Part shown: piece by piece, positions 32,468-41,991 of the stretch | Numbering within the stretch: position 1 is the stretch's first letter | Layout: every line of letters begins with the position of its first letter | Origin: BOKV01 sp041739225 | Lineage (GTDB): Bacteria > Pseudomonadota > Alphaproteobacteria > Rhizobiales > Rhizobiaceae | Length of the DNA stretch: 64,000 nt | Reading direction: 5' to 3' | Assembly (NCBI GenBank): GCA_041739225.1 | Contig: JBGSOG010000046.1 | Coordinates: forward strand, 62,001-126,000 | Made by a program: the position numbers and the translations under genes | Notes under the pieces: model-generated | The model's input: the letters and a program-made list of their open reading frames with translations, nothing else | The model's database searches: none | Told to the model about the DNA's origin: nothing

Positions 32468-35262
32468 TACCCGGTCTGCCACTGGCTTTTGTTTCCCCGG
32501 TGATCCTTTCAGCATTGATCCTGCTGCCGGCGATCTGGTGGTTGTTGCGGCTGACCCCTCCAAAGCCGCAAACCGAATTGTTTCCGCCGCTGGCGATTCT
32601 GGCGCGCATCATCAAACGTGAGGAAACGCCTGCCAGAAGCCCCTGGTGGCTGACGCTGTTGCGCCTTGCAATGGCTGCACTGGTGATCATCGCCATGGCC
32701 GGGCCGGTACTCAATCCGCGTGAGGCGCGGCTCAGCGGCGAGGGACCGTTGGCATTGATCATCGACAATGGCTGGGCTTCGGCGGCGCAATGGGAAAACC
32801 GGCTTGATACGGCCCGCACGTTGATCGACGAAGCAGAGGCTGCCAACCGGCCGGTCATTCTTGTTGAAACGGCCGGCGGCGCTGGTCAGGACATCAGGCC
32901 GGTTTCAGCCAGCCAGGCGCGCAGCCTGCTGGAGAGCCTGCCCGCCCGTCCGCTGAAACCGTCGCACCAACTTGCAGCCGGGCTTTCGCAAGCATTGGTG
33001 CGCGAGCACAATCCAGGTTCGCTGTTCTATCTTTCAGACGGGCTGGCGCGCAACGAGACTGCGGCTTTCGCCTCTGCCTTCGCCGCCGCGCAGGGGCAGA
33101 AAACCATTGTCCAAGCTGAAACCAAAGACCTTGTGGCGCTGGTGGATGTGCGCAACGATCCCGATGCACTCATCGGCACCATCGAGCGGGTTGCCAGTTC
33201 GTTGCCGGTACAAGTGACAGTCGAGGCCCTTGACAGCAAGGGCTTGCCGCTGGCGCGCCAACCGGTTTCGTTTGCTGCAGGTTCTTCGCAAGCGCAGTTT
33301 CGTCTGGAACAGCCGGTTGAACTTCGCAATCAGATAGCCCGCATCAATGTGGTTGAAAACCGCAGTGCAGGCAGTGTGCAATTGCTGGACGACCGCTTTC
33401 GCCGACGGTTGGTCGGGTTGTTGTCGGGTGAAGGCGCAGATCAGGCGCAGCCATTGCTGGCTCCGCTGTATTACATTTCCAAGGCGCTTTCCCCATTCAG
33501 TGACATTCGCAATGCAAGCAGCGCCAACATTGCTGAAGCCGTGCCGCAACTTCTGCAACAGAATGTTTCGGCTATCGTTTTGGCTGATGTCGGCAATCTG
33601 CCGGAAGAGGCGCAAAATGCGTTGGGCGACTGGGTGCAAAAGGGCGGCACGTTAATCCGTTTTGCCGGGCCAAGACTGGCAGCATCGGGCGATGATCCAC
33701 TGCTCCCGGTGAAGTTGCGTCAGGGCGACCGCAATCTTGGAGGCGCGCTTTCCTGGGAAACGCCGAAGGCTGTGGCGGCATTCGAAAGTGGTTCGCCGTT
33801 TTTCGGCATCGTGGCCCCCCAGGAGGTTTCGGTGAAGCGGCAGGTGCTGGCGCTGCAGGATGGTGATCTTGACCGCAAGACCTGGGCGGTGCTGGAAGAC
33901 GGGACGCCGCTGGTTACTGCCGAGAAGCGGGCTTCCGGCTGGATTGTGCTATTCCATGTCGGATCGGATGCCGAGTGGTCGAACTTGCCGATTTCGGGAA
34001 CGTTTGTAGAAATGCTGCGCCGTGTGGTCAGCCAGTCGCAATCCAGTGGCACGGCCAATGGCGATGCGCCCAATGCATCGCTGCCGCCGCTCTCCATCCT
34101 CGATGGCAATGGTACTTTGCTGCCGCCGGACATTTCGGTGAAGCCGCTGCTGGTCGGGAGCCGGATTGTACCGGTCGCAAGTACAGACAATCCTCCGGGC
34201 CTTTATGGCACCGAGGACGGCTTTGTCTCGCTGAACCTTTTCAAGGAGGGTGAAACGCTGAGCCCGATTGATCTGTCGCTTTTTGCCAATGGCACTGCGG
34301 TTGCTGCCTATGCCAATGACAGTGCATTCAATGTCGCGCCATGGCTGTTGGCGCTTGCGGCTTTGCTGATGACGCTCGATTGCCTTGCCGTGTTGTGGAT
34401 TGCCGGGGTGTTGCGGCCAAGGCTGTCAGGCGCAACGGGATCAGCGGCAATCATCGTTGCCTTTTTGGTTGTCGCACCGATGCCTGATGCCGCAGCGCAA
34501 ACCACTGACACTGGCGTCGATTTTTCCTCCGCCTTGACCACGAGGCTTGCGTACGTGGAAACCGGCGACAGTGAAGTGGACCGTATCAGCCGCGCCGGAT
34601 TGGAGGGTTTGACCCGGTACCTGGCGAGCCGCACAGCGCTTGAGCCGGGGGAACCGGTCGGCCTCGACGTTTCCAAGGATGAATTGTCATTCTATCCGGT
34701 GATCTATTGGCCGATCAGCATGGGTGCCGCGCTGCCGGACAACTCAACGATGGCACGGGTTGATGCTTTCATGAAACAAGGCGGCACGGTGCTGTTTGAT
34801 ACGCGCGACCAAGCCACCGGTGTGCTCGGCGGCACCTCCGGATCGCCCGAAGCACAACGCTTGCAGCTTATTCTTTCCGGCCTCGACATTCCACCGTTGC
34901 AACCGGTGCCCCCCGACCACGTTCTGACCAAGGCGTTTTACTTGTTGTCGAGCTTTCCTGGTCGTTACACGGGCGGTGAATTGTGGGTGGAACAGCCTGC
35001 AAGCGACAACGAAAATGCTGCCGGACGCCCGGCGCGGGCAGGAGACGGGGTATCGGCCATCCTCATCACCTCCAATGACCTCGCCGCTGCATGGGCGATC
35101 GACGCATCCGGCGAGCCGATGTTGCCGGTGGTTTCGCAAGACTTCATGCAGCGCGAATTGAGCTACCGGACCGGCGTCAACATCATGATGTATGCGATGA
35201 CCGGCAACTACAAGGCAGACCAGGTACACATTCCGGCACTTCTGGAACGGTTGGGGCAGTAA
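32464..35262 (+). CDS. BatA N-terminal / DUF4159 membrane protein
   Basis: 932 residues. The N-terminus has two helices of the BatA (aerotolerance) domain (PVILSALILLPAIWWLLRL, and LTLLRLAMAALVIIAMAGPV). A long periplasmic part follows, with a VWA-like fold lacking a clear MIDAS. A third helix lies near residue 625 (WLLALAALLMTLDCLAVLWI) and a fourth near 665. The last ~210 residues are DUF4159 (FYPVIYWPIS, GGTVLFDTRD, YRTGVNIMMYAMTGNYKADQ). It should assemble with the MoxR/DUF58 partners in the membrane. Overlaps DUF58 by 4 bases; next gene 7 bases away. Confidence 0.88.
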   Translation: MIPGLPLAFVSPVILSALILLPAIWWLLRLTPPKPQTELFPPLAILARIIKREETPARSPWWLTLLRLAMAALVIIAMAGPVLNPREARLSGEGPLALIIDNGWASAAQWENRLDTARTLIDEAEAANRPVILVETAGGAGQDIRPVSASQARSLLESLPARPLKPSHQLAAGLSQALVREHNPGSLFYLSDGLARNETAAFASAFAAAQGQKTIVQAETKDLVALVDVRNDPDALIGTIERVASSLPVQVTVEALDSKGLPLARQPVSFAAGSSQAQFRLEQPVELRNQIARINVVENRSAGSVQLLDDRFRRRLVGLLSGEGADQAQPLLAPLYYISKALSPFSDIRNASSANIAEAVPQLLQQNVSAIVLADVGNLPEEAQNALGDWVQKGGTLIRFAGPRLAASGDDPLLPVKLRQGDRNLGGALSWETPKAVAAFESGSPFFGIVAPQEVSVKRQVLALQDGDLDRKTWAVLEDGTPLVTAEKRASGWIVLFHVGSDAEWSNLPISGTFVEMLRRVVSQSQSSGTANGDAPNASLPPLSILDGNGTLLPPDISVKPLLVGSRIVPVASTDNPPGLYGTEDGFVSLNLFKEGETLSPIDLSLFANGTAVAAYANDSAFNVAPWLLALAALLMTLDCLAVLWIAGVLRPRLSGATGSAAIIVAFLVVAPMPDAAAQTTDTGVDFSSALTTRLAYVETGDSEVDRISRAGLEGLTRYLASRTALEPGEPVGLDVSKDELSFYPVIYWPISMGAALPDNSTMARVDAFMKQGGTVLFDTRDQATGVLGGTSGSPEAQRLQLILSGLDIPPLQPVPPDHVLTKAFYLLSSFPGRYTGGELWVEQPASDNENAAGRPARAGDGVSAILITSNDLAAAWAIDASGEPMLPVVSQDFMQRELSYRTGVNIMMYAMTGNYKADQVHIPALLERLGQ

Positions 35263-35269
35263 GGAAACC

Positions 35270-37336
35270 ATGAATTTCACTCTCGCCTTTGACCCGCAAT
35301 TGCCGCTCTGGCTGATCGCTTTCATCGCAATTGTTTCGGGCGTGATGGTCGTGCGCGGGATTTGGACGGGCTTGCGGGGTGGCTTCATCCGGGCTGGCGC
35401 CTGGGCGCTGATCATGTTTGCGCTGCTCAATCCGTCTGCGGTGTTTGAGGAGCGGGAAGCGCTTAAAAGTATCGTTGTGGTGGTGAGCGATGCCAGTGCC
35501 AGCCAGAAGCTCGACGGCCGGCCGGAGCGCACCGAGGCGATCAGGCAGGCGGTGCTGGAACGGTTTGGCCGGTTGGAAGCCTTTGAAGTGCGCGACGTAA
35601 CTGTTGAGGACCAGATTTCGGTGAGTTCAGACGCATCCACTGCGCTGTTCCGCGCTGTTTCCAATGCACTTCAGGATGTTCCGCCGGACCGTGTTGCGGG
35701 TGCGTTGATGATCACTGACGGACAAGTGCATGATGTGCCGCAGTCGCTGGCCCAGATCGGCATCAATGCGCCGGTGCATGCGCTGATCACCGGGCGCGAG
35801 GGAGAACGGGATCGCCGCATCTTCATCGAGCAAGCCCCGCGTTACGGAGTGGTCGGCGAACCCTATGAGATCGATTACCGGGTAACGCAGAGCGGATTTT
35901 CGCCAAATGACGCGCCGGTTGAAGTCAGCGTGTTGCTGGACGGTGAGGTCATTTCGGTTGAAGAAGTGGTTCCCGGACAGCCTGCCCGCTTTGTTGATGA
36001 AATTGCCCATGGCGGCAAGAACATCATCGAATTCAGGGTGACCGCCGACGACGGTGAAATCACCCCGGTCAACAATCAGGCATTTGTTGAAATCAACGGC
36101 ATTCGCGAGAACCTTCGTGTCTTGCTGGTTTCGGGCGAGCCGCATCCGGGCGAGCGAACCTGGCGCAACCTGCTGAAAGCAGATCCTTCGGTCGATCTGG
36201 TGCACTTTACAATTCTGCGGCCTCCGGAAAAGCAGGACGGCACACCGATCAACCAGTTGTCACTGATTGCCTTCCCAACGCGCGAATTGTTCATCCAGAA
36301 GATCGACGAGTTCGATCTCATCATTTTCGACCGCTACCGGCATCGTGGCATTCTGCCATTGTTGTATTACGAGAACATCGCCCGATATGTGCGCGATGGC
36401 GGGGCATTGATGATTGCAGCCGGGCCGGAAATTGGCGAACCGGGCAGTATCTCGGGGCCGCTTGGAGATGTGATGCCTGCCGCCCCCGATGGCACTGCGG
36501 TCGAGCAAGGTTTCAAGCCGATGATAGCGCCGGTCGGGCTGAAACATCCGGTTACACGTGATCTGGATGGCTGGAATGACGGCAAGCCAACTTGGGGACG
36601 GTGGTTCCGGACCGTGGGAGCCAGCGGCGTAAACGGCAATGCCGTGCTTTCAGGCGCCAATGATGCGCCGGTACTGGTGCTGAACCGTGTCGGCGATGGG
36701 CGTGTGGCCTTGTTCCTTTCCGACCATCCGTGGCTATGGGCGCGCGGGTTCGAAGGGGGCGGGCCGCATTTGCAATTGCTGCGGCGTACTTCACACTGGC
36801 TGATGAAAGAGCCCGAACTCGATGAAGAACGGCTGACACTTGTATCCGATGGAAGGCGGGTGACTGTCGAGCGCCAAACGCTTGGCGATGATCCGGGCGA
36901 CGCTGTTTTGACCCCGCCTGCAGGTGAAAACTCCAGTCTCAAGCTGATAGAAGCCGGACCAGGGCGATATCGGGCAGAGACCGATGTGCAGGCTTTCGGG
37001 CTCTATTCAGTCACCAATGGCGATTTGACCGCACTTACCCATGTGGGACCGCCCAATCCACGGGAGTTCTCGGAGGTGCTAAGCACCAGCGAAGTGCTTC
37101 GTCCGGTGCTGGAGGCTTCACGCGGCTCGGTGCGGGTGGCCAGCGCGGCCAACATGCCTCGCATTGTTCCGGTCCGTCCGGGAGCTGCGGCAACCGGAAC
37201 AAGCTGGATCGGGTTTGAAAACACACAAGCAAGTGTGCTCAAGGGCGTGAACCGCATCCCGATTTTCACTGGCCTGATTGGTCTTGGTTTGTTGATACTG
37301 GCACTGGCAGGCATGTGGGCTCGCGAAGGCAGGTAG
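35270..37336 (+). CDS. Membrane VWA / glutamine-amidotransferase-like protein
   Basis: 688 residues with helices near 13-30 and 38-55 and a C-terminal helix near 665-683 (IFTGLIGLGLLILALAGMWA). Between them, SDASASQ (about 73-79) is a DxSxS MIDAS and ALMITDGQVHD supplies the VWA TDG motif. The second half holds a class I amidotransferase-like fold (LIIFDRYRHRGILPLLYYEN, DGGALMIAAGPE) with no catalytic Cys that I can identify. Last gene of the moxR operon, followed by a strong terminator. The operon may maintain envelope complexes; no experimental role is known to me for this set. Confidence 0.85.
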   Translation: MNFTLAFDPQLPLWLIAFIAIVSGVMVVRGIWTGLRGGFIRAGAWALIMFALLNPSAVFEEREALKSIVVVVSDASASQKLDGRPERTEAIRQAVLERFGRLEAFEVRDVTVEDQISVSSDASTALFRAVSNALQDVPPDRVAGALMITDGQVHDVPQSLAQIGINAPVHALITGREGERDRRIFIEQAPRYGVVGEPYEIDYRVTQSGFSPNDAPVEVSVLLDGEVISVEEVVPGQPARFVDEIAHGGKNIIEFRVTADDGEITPVNNQAFVEINGIRENLRVLLVSGEPHPGERTWRNLLKADPSVDLVHFTILRPPEKQDGTPINQLSLIAFPTRELFIQKIDEFDLIIFDRYRHRGILPLLYYENIARYVRDGGALMIAAGPEIGEPGSISGPLGDVMPAAPDGTAVEQGFKPMIAPVGLKHPVTRDLDGWNDGKPTWGRWFRTVGASGVNGNAVLSGANDAPVLVLNRVGDGRVALFLSDHPWLWARGFEGGGPHLQLLRRTSHWLMKEPELDEERLTLVSDGRRVTVERQTLGDDPGDAVLTPPAGENSSLKLIEAGPGRYRAETDVQAFGLYSVTNGDLTALTHVGPPNPREFSEVLSTSEVLRPVLEASRGSVRVASAANMPRIVPVRPGAAATGTSWIGFENTQASVLKGVNRIPIFTGLIGLGLLILALAGMWAREGR

Positions 37337-37365
37337 GACTGCATCCAAGCCAGTCAGCCAAATAA

Positions 37366-37392
37366 AAAGGCCGGGCATTGCGCCCGGCCTTT
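37366..37392. terminator. Bidirectional terminator between the moxR operon and L,D-transpeptidase
   Basis: AAAGGCCGGGC (37366-37376) pairs with GCCCGGCCTTT (37382-37392) with a 5-base loop. The A-run on the left and T-run on the right let it serve both converging transcription units; it is 30 bases from the plus-strand stop and 24 from the minus-strand stop. Confidence 0.9.
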
Positions 37393-37415
37393 GGTACCTT
37401 CAACCCGTCAGTGAC

Positions 37416-38546
37416 TTACAAAACCACCACTTCAGCGCCTTTTTCGACCCGCTGATACAGATCAATCACGTGTTCGTTGATCATGCGGAAGCAGCCGTTG
37501 GAAGAGGCTGTGCCAATCGAGTTTGGCTGGGTCGTTCCATGGATGCGCAGATAGGTGTCCTGCTTGCCCTGATAAAGATAAATGGCGCGGGCACCGAGCG
37601 GGTTGTCCGGTCCGCCGTCCATGCCGTCAGCGTATTTGCCGTATTTCTTTGGTTCGCGCGCGATCATTTCCTTGGTTGGTATCCAGCGTGGCCAAGGCTG
37701 TTTGGCACCAACGGTGGCTTTGCCGGTAAACAGGAGACCTTCCTTGCCTACGGCAACAGCATAGCGAATGGCGCTGATCGGCGATTCAACGAAATAGAGG
37801 TATTTTTTCTGGGTATCGATGACGATGGTACCCGGCTTGTAACCTTTGAACGGCACGGTCACCGGAACGAACTCTTCCTTGACCTTGAATTTTTTCTTCT
37901 CGGGGACCGAAGCGATCTGCACGTCATGCTGAACCTGTTCTTCGGAAAGAAGTTCTGGTTTTGGCTTTGGTGCATCAAACATGCCGAAGAAGAATTTCGG
38001 CGTCTTGCGCTGTACCAACTCACCTGGAACTGCAGAAACTTCAACAACCTTCGCTTCGTCAGCTTTTTTCTTTTGCTTGGCCAGTTTTTTCTCGTCCTTG
38101 GCCTCAGGTGCGGCCTTGGTTTTGGCTTCCGCCCCTGGCTTTTGTGATGCTGCCGGATCGGTTGGCTTGACCAAGGCGTTGGCGGTTTTGACCGGTTCCA
38201 ACGGCTTGGATTCAGCCGGTGCTGCCTTTGTTTCGGCTACCACAGGCTTGGCCACAGGCTTTTCCACCGCAATTACCGGCGCGGTGGCTGGCAATGAAAG
38301 CTGCGGAGCGGGCAATTTGAAACTTGTCGCTACCGGCTGGCTTGAAGAAGCAGGAGCGGGAGTTGCTGCACTGACTACCGGCTGGGAAACCGATTTGGTC
38401 GGAGCGGCCGCAGCGGCTGCTGCCGGCTTTTGCTGAACAACCACTGTATCAAGCGCGGGTTTTGCGGTTTCCTGCGCATATGAAGCTGTTGCCGCCAGCG
38501 AAAACGCCAGTGCCGCAGCCAGTGCCAAACTGTCTTTGTTTCTCAT
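37416..38546 (-). CDS. L,D-transpeptidase (YkuD domain) with long low-complexity linker
   Basis: 376 residues. Signal peptide at 1-25 (LALAAALAFSLAATASYAQ). Residues about 26-175 are an Ala/Pro/Lys/Val-rich tail with repeated AKP/VAKP-like units, likely disordered. The YkuD domain occupies about 240-376, with His336 (IHGTTQPNSIG) and the catalytic SNGCFRM (Cys352). Such enzymes cross-link peptidoglycan 3-3 or attach proteins to it. The basic, Pro-rich spacer may reach across the periplasm. Transcribed alone towards a shared terminator. Confidence 0.93.
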   Translation of the reverse strand: MRNKDSLALAAALAFSLAATASYAQETAKPALDTVVVQQKPAAAAAAAPTKSVSQPVVSAATPAPASSSQPVATSFKLPAPQLSLPATAPVIAVEKPVAKPVVAETKAAPAESKPLEPVKTANALVKPTDPAASQKPGAEAKTKAAPEAKDEKKLAKQKKKADEAKVVEVSAVPGELVQRKTPKFFFGMFDAPKPKPELLSEEQVQHDVQIASVPEKKKFKVKEEFVPVTVPFKGYKPGTIVIDTQKKYLYFVESPISAIRYAVAVGKEGLLFTGKATVGAKQPWPRWIPTKEMIAREPKKYGKYADGMDGGPDNPLGARAIYLYQGKQDTYLRIHGTTQPNSIGTASSNGCFRMINEHVIDLYQRVEKGAEVVVL

Positions 38547-38683
38547 GTGTCTTTCCAGCTTACTGTTTCATCGGCACATGCCGACAGAAATTTCCCGGTG
38601 GCATATGGAACAAATCAACAAACACCACTCTGATGGAAGTGTGTAAAACGCCGCACAGCAAAGTCAATGTGAAGCCGTTGTTC

Positions 38684-39229
38684 TTACGAAAGTTTTGGAT
38701 CAGCGTTGCATCTTTGCACGTGTCGTGTGGCTTGTCCGCAATAGTGCGACAGAACATTTGCAGAAAGTTCGCGATACAGCGTGCGGGCAGGGTCGGCCGG
38801 TCCGGGCAGGGTTATCTGCCCGTGCGGTACGGTTTTGAAGCCGAACCTGCGATAATATGGCTCATCTCCCACCAGAATCACGAACTTGTCGCCCCGGTGG
38901 TGCGCGGCAAACAGCGCGCGATCCATCAGTTCACGGCCAATGCCCATGCTTTTGTGCTGCGGTTCGACAATAAGCGGGCCAAGCACAAGGGCGGGCAACC
39001 CGCCTATGTTGATGCGGGTCAGGCGAATGGATCCGGCCAGTGACTCCTGGCCGTTGGCGTCTTCCATCATTGCGACGAAGCTCAAGTCTGGCTCATGGCG
39101 CACGCCTTCGCGCAACCTGAAGGCCGCACGTGCATAACGGCCCGGCCCGAATGCGCGGGCAGACAAGGCCTCAATTGCTGCATCAAGGTCAGGCGATTCA
39201 GGCCTGATTTTCAGGGTGAAGGAAATCAT
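38684..39229 (-). CDS. GNAT N-acetyltransferase (YhbS-like)
   Basis: 181 residues. Acetyl-CoA binding motif A is visible: LPALVLGPLIVEPQHKSMGI, then GRELMDRALFAAHHRGDKFV. FVILVGDEPYYRRFGFKTVP is typical of the YhbS subgroup. Such proteins acetylate small amines or proteins; the substrate is unknown. It shares a 345-base divergent region with the glutathionyl-hydroquinone reductase. Confidence 0.88.
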   Translation of the reverse strand: MISFTLKIRPESPDLDAAIEALSARAFGPGRYARAAFRLREGVRHEPDLSFVAMMEDANGQESLAGSIRLTRINIGGLPALVLGPLIVEPQHKSMGIGRELMDRALFAAHHRGDKFVILVGDEPYYRRFGFKTVPHGQITLPGPADPARTLYRELSANVLSHYCGQATRHVQRCNADPKLS

Positions 39230-39574
39230 GGACGTTTTCCGGCAAACAGAAAGGAAGTTTCTGGCCGGAAAGCGTCTCTTGCGTCAGCGCTCCAGCCGGA
39301 TGGACGAGCAAGCGCCATGCGCAAAAAGCGCCGGGCTTTGGCTCATTCGTCGTCGCAAGCTGGACATCGCTTTAGTCTCGCGTGGGCCGGAATTGCAGGA
39401 TCATCGTTCCTGCATTCTGCAAGGAACGCGCAGATAACACAAGCTTTGGGTTGCGTCCAATAAAATAACGTCTTGCCCACCAGACCTGTCTACGCATTGT
39501 TCACCGCAAAGACAGTGAACCAGATCGAAAACAGCCCTAAATGGATTGTTTGAAGCAATCAGGATGAAAACCCC
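39230..39574. other. Divergent intergenic region without a supported gene
   Basis: 345 bases between a minus-strand GNAT gene and a plus-strand reductase gene. A 73-codon open frame (39216-39437) has no ribosome binding site or family resemblance. The last ~130 bases are more AT-rich and should hold the reductase promoter. I see no repeat or clear operator. Confidence 0.5.
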
Positions 39575-40564
39575 ATGGGACTACTCGTTGACGGCAACTG
39601 GCAAGACCAGTGGTATGATACCTCCAAGAGCGGCGGACGTTTCGTGCGCAAGGATGCTGCATTTCGCAACTGGGTGACAAAGGACGGGGCTCCGGGTCCC
39701 AGCGGGGAAGGCGGCTTCAAGGCGGAGGCCGGGCGATATCATCTGTATGTTTCGCTGGCCTGTCCTTGGGCGCACCGCACGTTGATTTTCCGCAGGCTCA
39801 AAAAACTTGAAAGCGTGATTGGCGTTTCAGTGACAAATTTTCTGATGGCCGAAAACGGGTGGACATTCCATCCGCAGGACGGCGCAATTGCCGACGACGT
39901 CAACAATGCGCAATTCATGTGGCAGGTCTACGTTCGTGCGAAATCCGACTTTTCGGGAAGGGTGACCGTGCCGGTACTTTGGGACCGCGAGAAAAATACA
40001 ATCGTCAGCAATGAATCGTCGGAAATCATCCGCATGTTCAATTCAGCTTTTGATGAAGTGGGTGCTGTGGGGCCGGATTATTATCCGGCTGAACTTCGCA
40101 CAGAAATCGATGCGGTCAACGCCCGGGTTTATTCCAGCGTCAACAATGGCGTTTATCGCTGCGGCTTCGCCACCAGCCAGCCAGCTTATGAGGAGGCGTT
40201 TTCCGAGCTGTTTACATCGCTGGACTGGCTCGAAGATATTCTCTCGCGTCAGCGCTATCTCGCCGGTGACCGGCTGACCGAAGCCGACTGGCGGTTGTTC
40301 ACCACGCTTGTGCGCTTCGACGCGGTTTATGTCGGCCACTTCAAGTGCAACCGCCACCGCATCGAAGACATCCCCAACCTGTCAAATTACTTGCGCGAAT
40401 TGTTTCAGGTGCCAGGTGTCGCGCAAACCGTGAACATGCAGCACATCAAGGGTCATTATTACGCAAGCCATCCCACCATCAACCCGACAGGTATCATTCC
40501 CGTCGGCCCGGCGCTGGACTTCTCGCGGCCACATGACCGTGGGCGCTTTTCCGCTCACCAGTAG
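39575..40564 (+). CDS. Glutathionyl-hydroquinone reductase (Xi-class GST)
   Basis: 329 residues. The Xi-class active site is LACPWAHRTLIFRRLK (about 65-80) with its Cys nucleophile; GGRFVRKDAAFRNWV near the N-terminus is the conserved lead segment. The C-terminal helical domain has RYLAGDRLTEADWRLFTTLV and the terminal IKGHYYASHPTINPTGIIPV signature. It reduces glutathionyl-hydroquinones. Its 3' end overlaps the converging Nudix gene by 10 bases. Confidence 0.95.
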   Translation: MGLLVDGNWQDQWYDTSKSGGRFVRKDAAFRNWVTKDGAPGPSGEGGFKAEAGRYHLYVSLACPWAHRTLIFRRLKKLESVIGVSVTNFLMAENGWTFHPQDGAIADDVNNAQFMWQVYVRAKSDFSGRVTVPVLWDREKNTIVSNESSEIIRMFNSAFDEVGAVGPDYYPAELRTEIDAVNARVYSSVNNGVYRCGFATSQPAYEEAFSELFTSLDWLEDILSRQRYLAGDRLTEADWRLFTTLVRFDAVYVGHFKCNRHRIEDIPNLSNYLRELFQVPGVAQTVNMQHIKGHYYASHPTINPTGIIPVGPALDFSRPHDRGRFSAHQ

Positions 40565-41016
40565 GGTGATTTGTCATACCCGCCCGACAGCTCATCCAGC
40601 CGCCGGCGGGTGCCTCTTGAAACATCCGGCGGCAGGTCGGGTTGTGCGAAAAAGCGGCACTGTGCGATTTCGAAATTCGGCTGGAAATCGCGAACGCGCT
40701 TCCACAGGGGGCAGCGAAACAGCACGACGTGGTCGCGGTTGCCAAGGCTGCGGTTGAGATAGATGCCGACAAGTTGTGGCCTGCCGGTCAGGCGCAGTCC
40801 GGCCTCTTCATCCAGTTCGCGTTCGACGGCTTCCTCAATCGTCTCACCGGGGTCAACGCCGCCTCCGGGGAAATGCCAGCCCGGCACATAAGTGTGCCTG
40901 AGCAGCAAGAGCGCGCCGGTTTCATCTTCCACCATGGCACGAACGCCAATGGAGAGCGGTGACAAGTGGAGGCCGGCGCGGTGGCGCAACCAGCGGGCAA
41001 TTCCGGTCAGCCGCAT
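40555..41016 (-). CDS. Nudix hydrolase
   Basis: 153 residues from ATG 41016; the frame opens further upstream but MRLTGIARWLRHRAGLHLSP is a natural N-terminus. The Nudix box reads GGGVDPGETIEEAVERELDE followed by EAGL, with all catalytic Glu residues. RAMVEDETGALLLLRHTYVP and PGWHFPGGG precede it. The substrate is unknown. It is divergent from the metallophosphoesterase (68 bases) and overlaps the 3' end of the reductase gene by 10 bases. Confidence 0.9.
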   Translation of the reverse strand: MRLTGIARWLRHRAGLHLSPLSIGVRAMVEDETGALLLLRHTYVPGWHFPGGGVDPGETIEEAVERELDEEAGLRLTGRPQLVGIYLNRSLGNRDHVVLFRCPLWKRVRDFQPNFEIAQCRFFAQPDLPPDVSRGTRRRLDELSGGYDKSPYW

Positions 41017-41084
41017 GGTTTGCCTATGCGCATTTTTTTGTGCCACCTTGCTGCCGGGAGGCGAACCGGTTAATCGCGTTGCGC

Positions 41085-41987
41085 ATGTTCCGCCTTGCCC
41101 ACATATCCGACATCCATTTGGGACCGCTGCCACCGGTCAGCCGCCGTGACCTCATGTCAAAGCGGATCACCGGCTATGTCAACTGGCAGCGCAATCGCGG
41201 CAACAGCCAGTCGCCCGATGTGCTGCAAAAATTGCTGGCAGATATCAAGGCCCGAGGCCCGGACCACATTGCCGTGACGGGTGATCTCATCAATTTGGGC
41301 CTTGAGCGCGAGACAATCGACGCCGCTGCATGGTTGCAAACGCTCGGAGACCCAGGTGATGTTTCGGTGGTTTGCGGCAACCATGATGCGTATGTGCCGG
41401 GCGCACTGGGCCGGGTCCTGAAGGCGTGGGCACCGTTCCTGACCGGTGATGGTTTGGTTGCCACCGGAACAAACGAGTTTCCCTATGTTCGCCGCCGGGA
41501 CGGGATATCGATCATCGGCTGCAATTCGGCGCGCGCGACCATGCCGTTTCTGGCGACCGGGTTTTTCAAGAAGCGGCAGGCAGACAGGCTGGCAGAAATA
41601 CTTGACGGCGAGCGCAAGCAGGGCCGTTGCCGGGTCGTGCTCATTCACCACTCGCCGATCCGGGCCTCCACCGGTGTGATGAAGCGCCTGGTCGGGGCGT
41701 CGCTGTTTCGAAAGGTGATCGAGCGGCATGGTGCAGAACTTGTGCTGCACGGACACACCCACAATGCTACTGTTCACCGCATACCGGGGCTCCCAAACGG
41801 CGTTCCGGTGGTCGGTGTTCCTGCTGCCGGGCAGGCAATGGTGGCAAGGATCAACCGACCGGCGGCCCGCTACAATCTGTTCAGCATTGCTGAAGGCCCG
41901 CGAGGCTGGTCAATTGCCATGAATGAATACGGGATCACCGACGCAGGTTTGTCGGTCAGCCTGATCGCCAAACGGCAATTGCTGTAA
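41085..41987 (+). CDS. Calcineurin-type metallophosphoesterase
   Basis: 300 residues from ATG 41085. The five metal-binding blocks are in order: HISDIHLGP, VTGDLINLG, VVCGNHDAYVPG, VLIHHSPIR and LHGHTHNATVH. This is the class III cAMP phosphodiesterase-like/Icc group by general look, but substrates vary widely. No signal peptide. The next gene converges and ends 4 bases away. Confidence 0.9.
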   Translation: MFRLAHISDIHLGPLPPVSRRDLMSKRITGYVNWQRNRGNSQSPDVLQKLLADIKARGPDHIAVTGDLINLGLERETIDAAAWLQTLGDPGDVSVVCGNHDAYVPGALGRVLKAWAPFLTGDGLVATGTNEFPYVRRRDGISIIGCNSARATMPFLATGFFKKRQADRLAEILDGERKQGRCRVVLIHHSPIRASTGVMKRLVGASLFRKVIERHGAELVLHGHTHNATVHRIPGLPNGVPVVGVPAAGQAMVARINRPAARYNLFSIAEGPRGWSIAMNEYGITDAGLSVSLIAKRQLL

Positions 41988-41991
41988 AAGC

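Noticed and set aside
37470..38147. Plus-strand open frame of 225 codons opposite the L,D-transpeptidase
   Set aside because: Phe-rich translation of the Lys/Glu-rich strand; a shadow of the true gene.
39216..39437. 73-codon frame in the GNAT/reductase intergenic region
   Set aside because: No ribosome binding site, no recognisable motif, and it overlaps the GNAT start.
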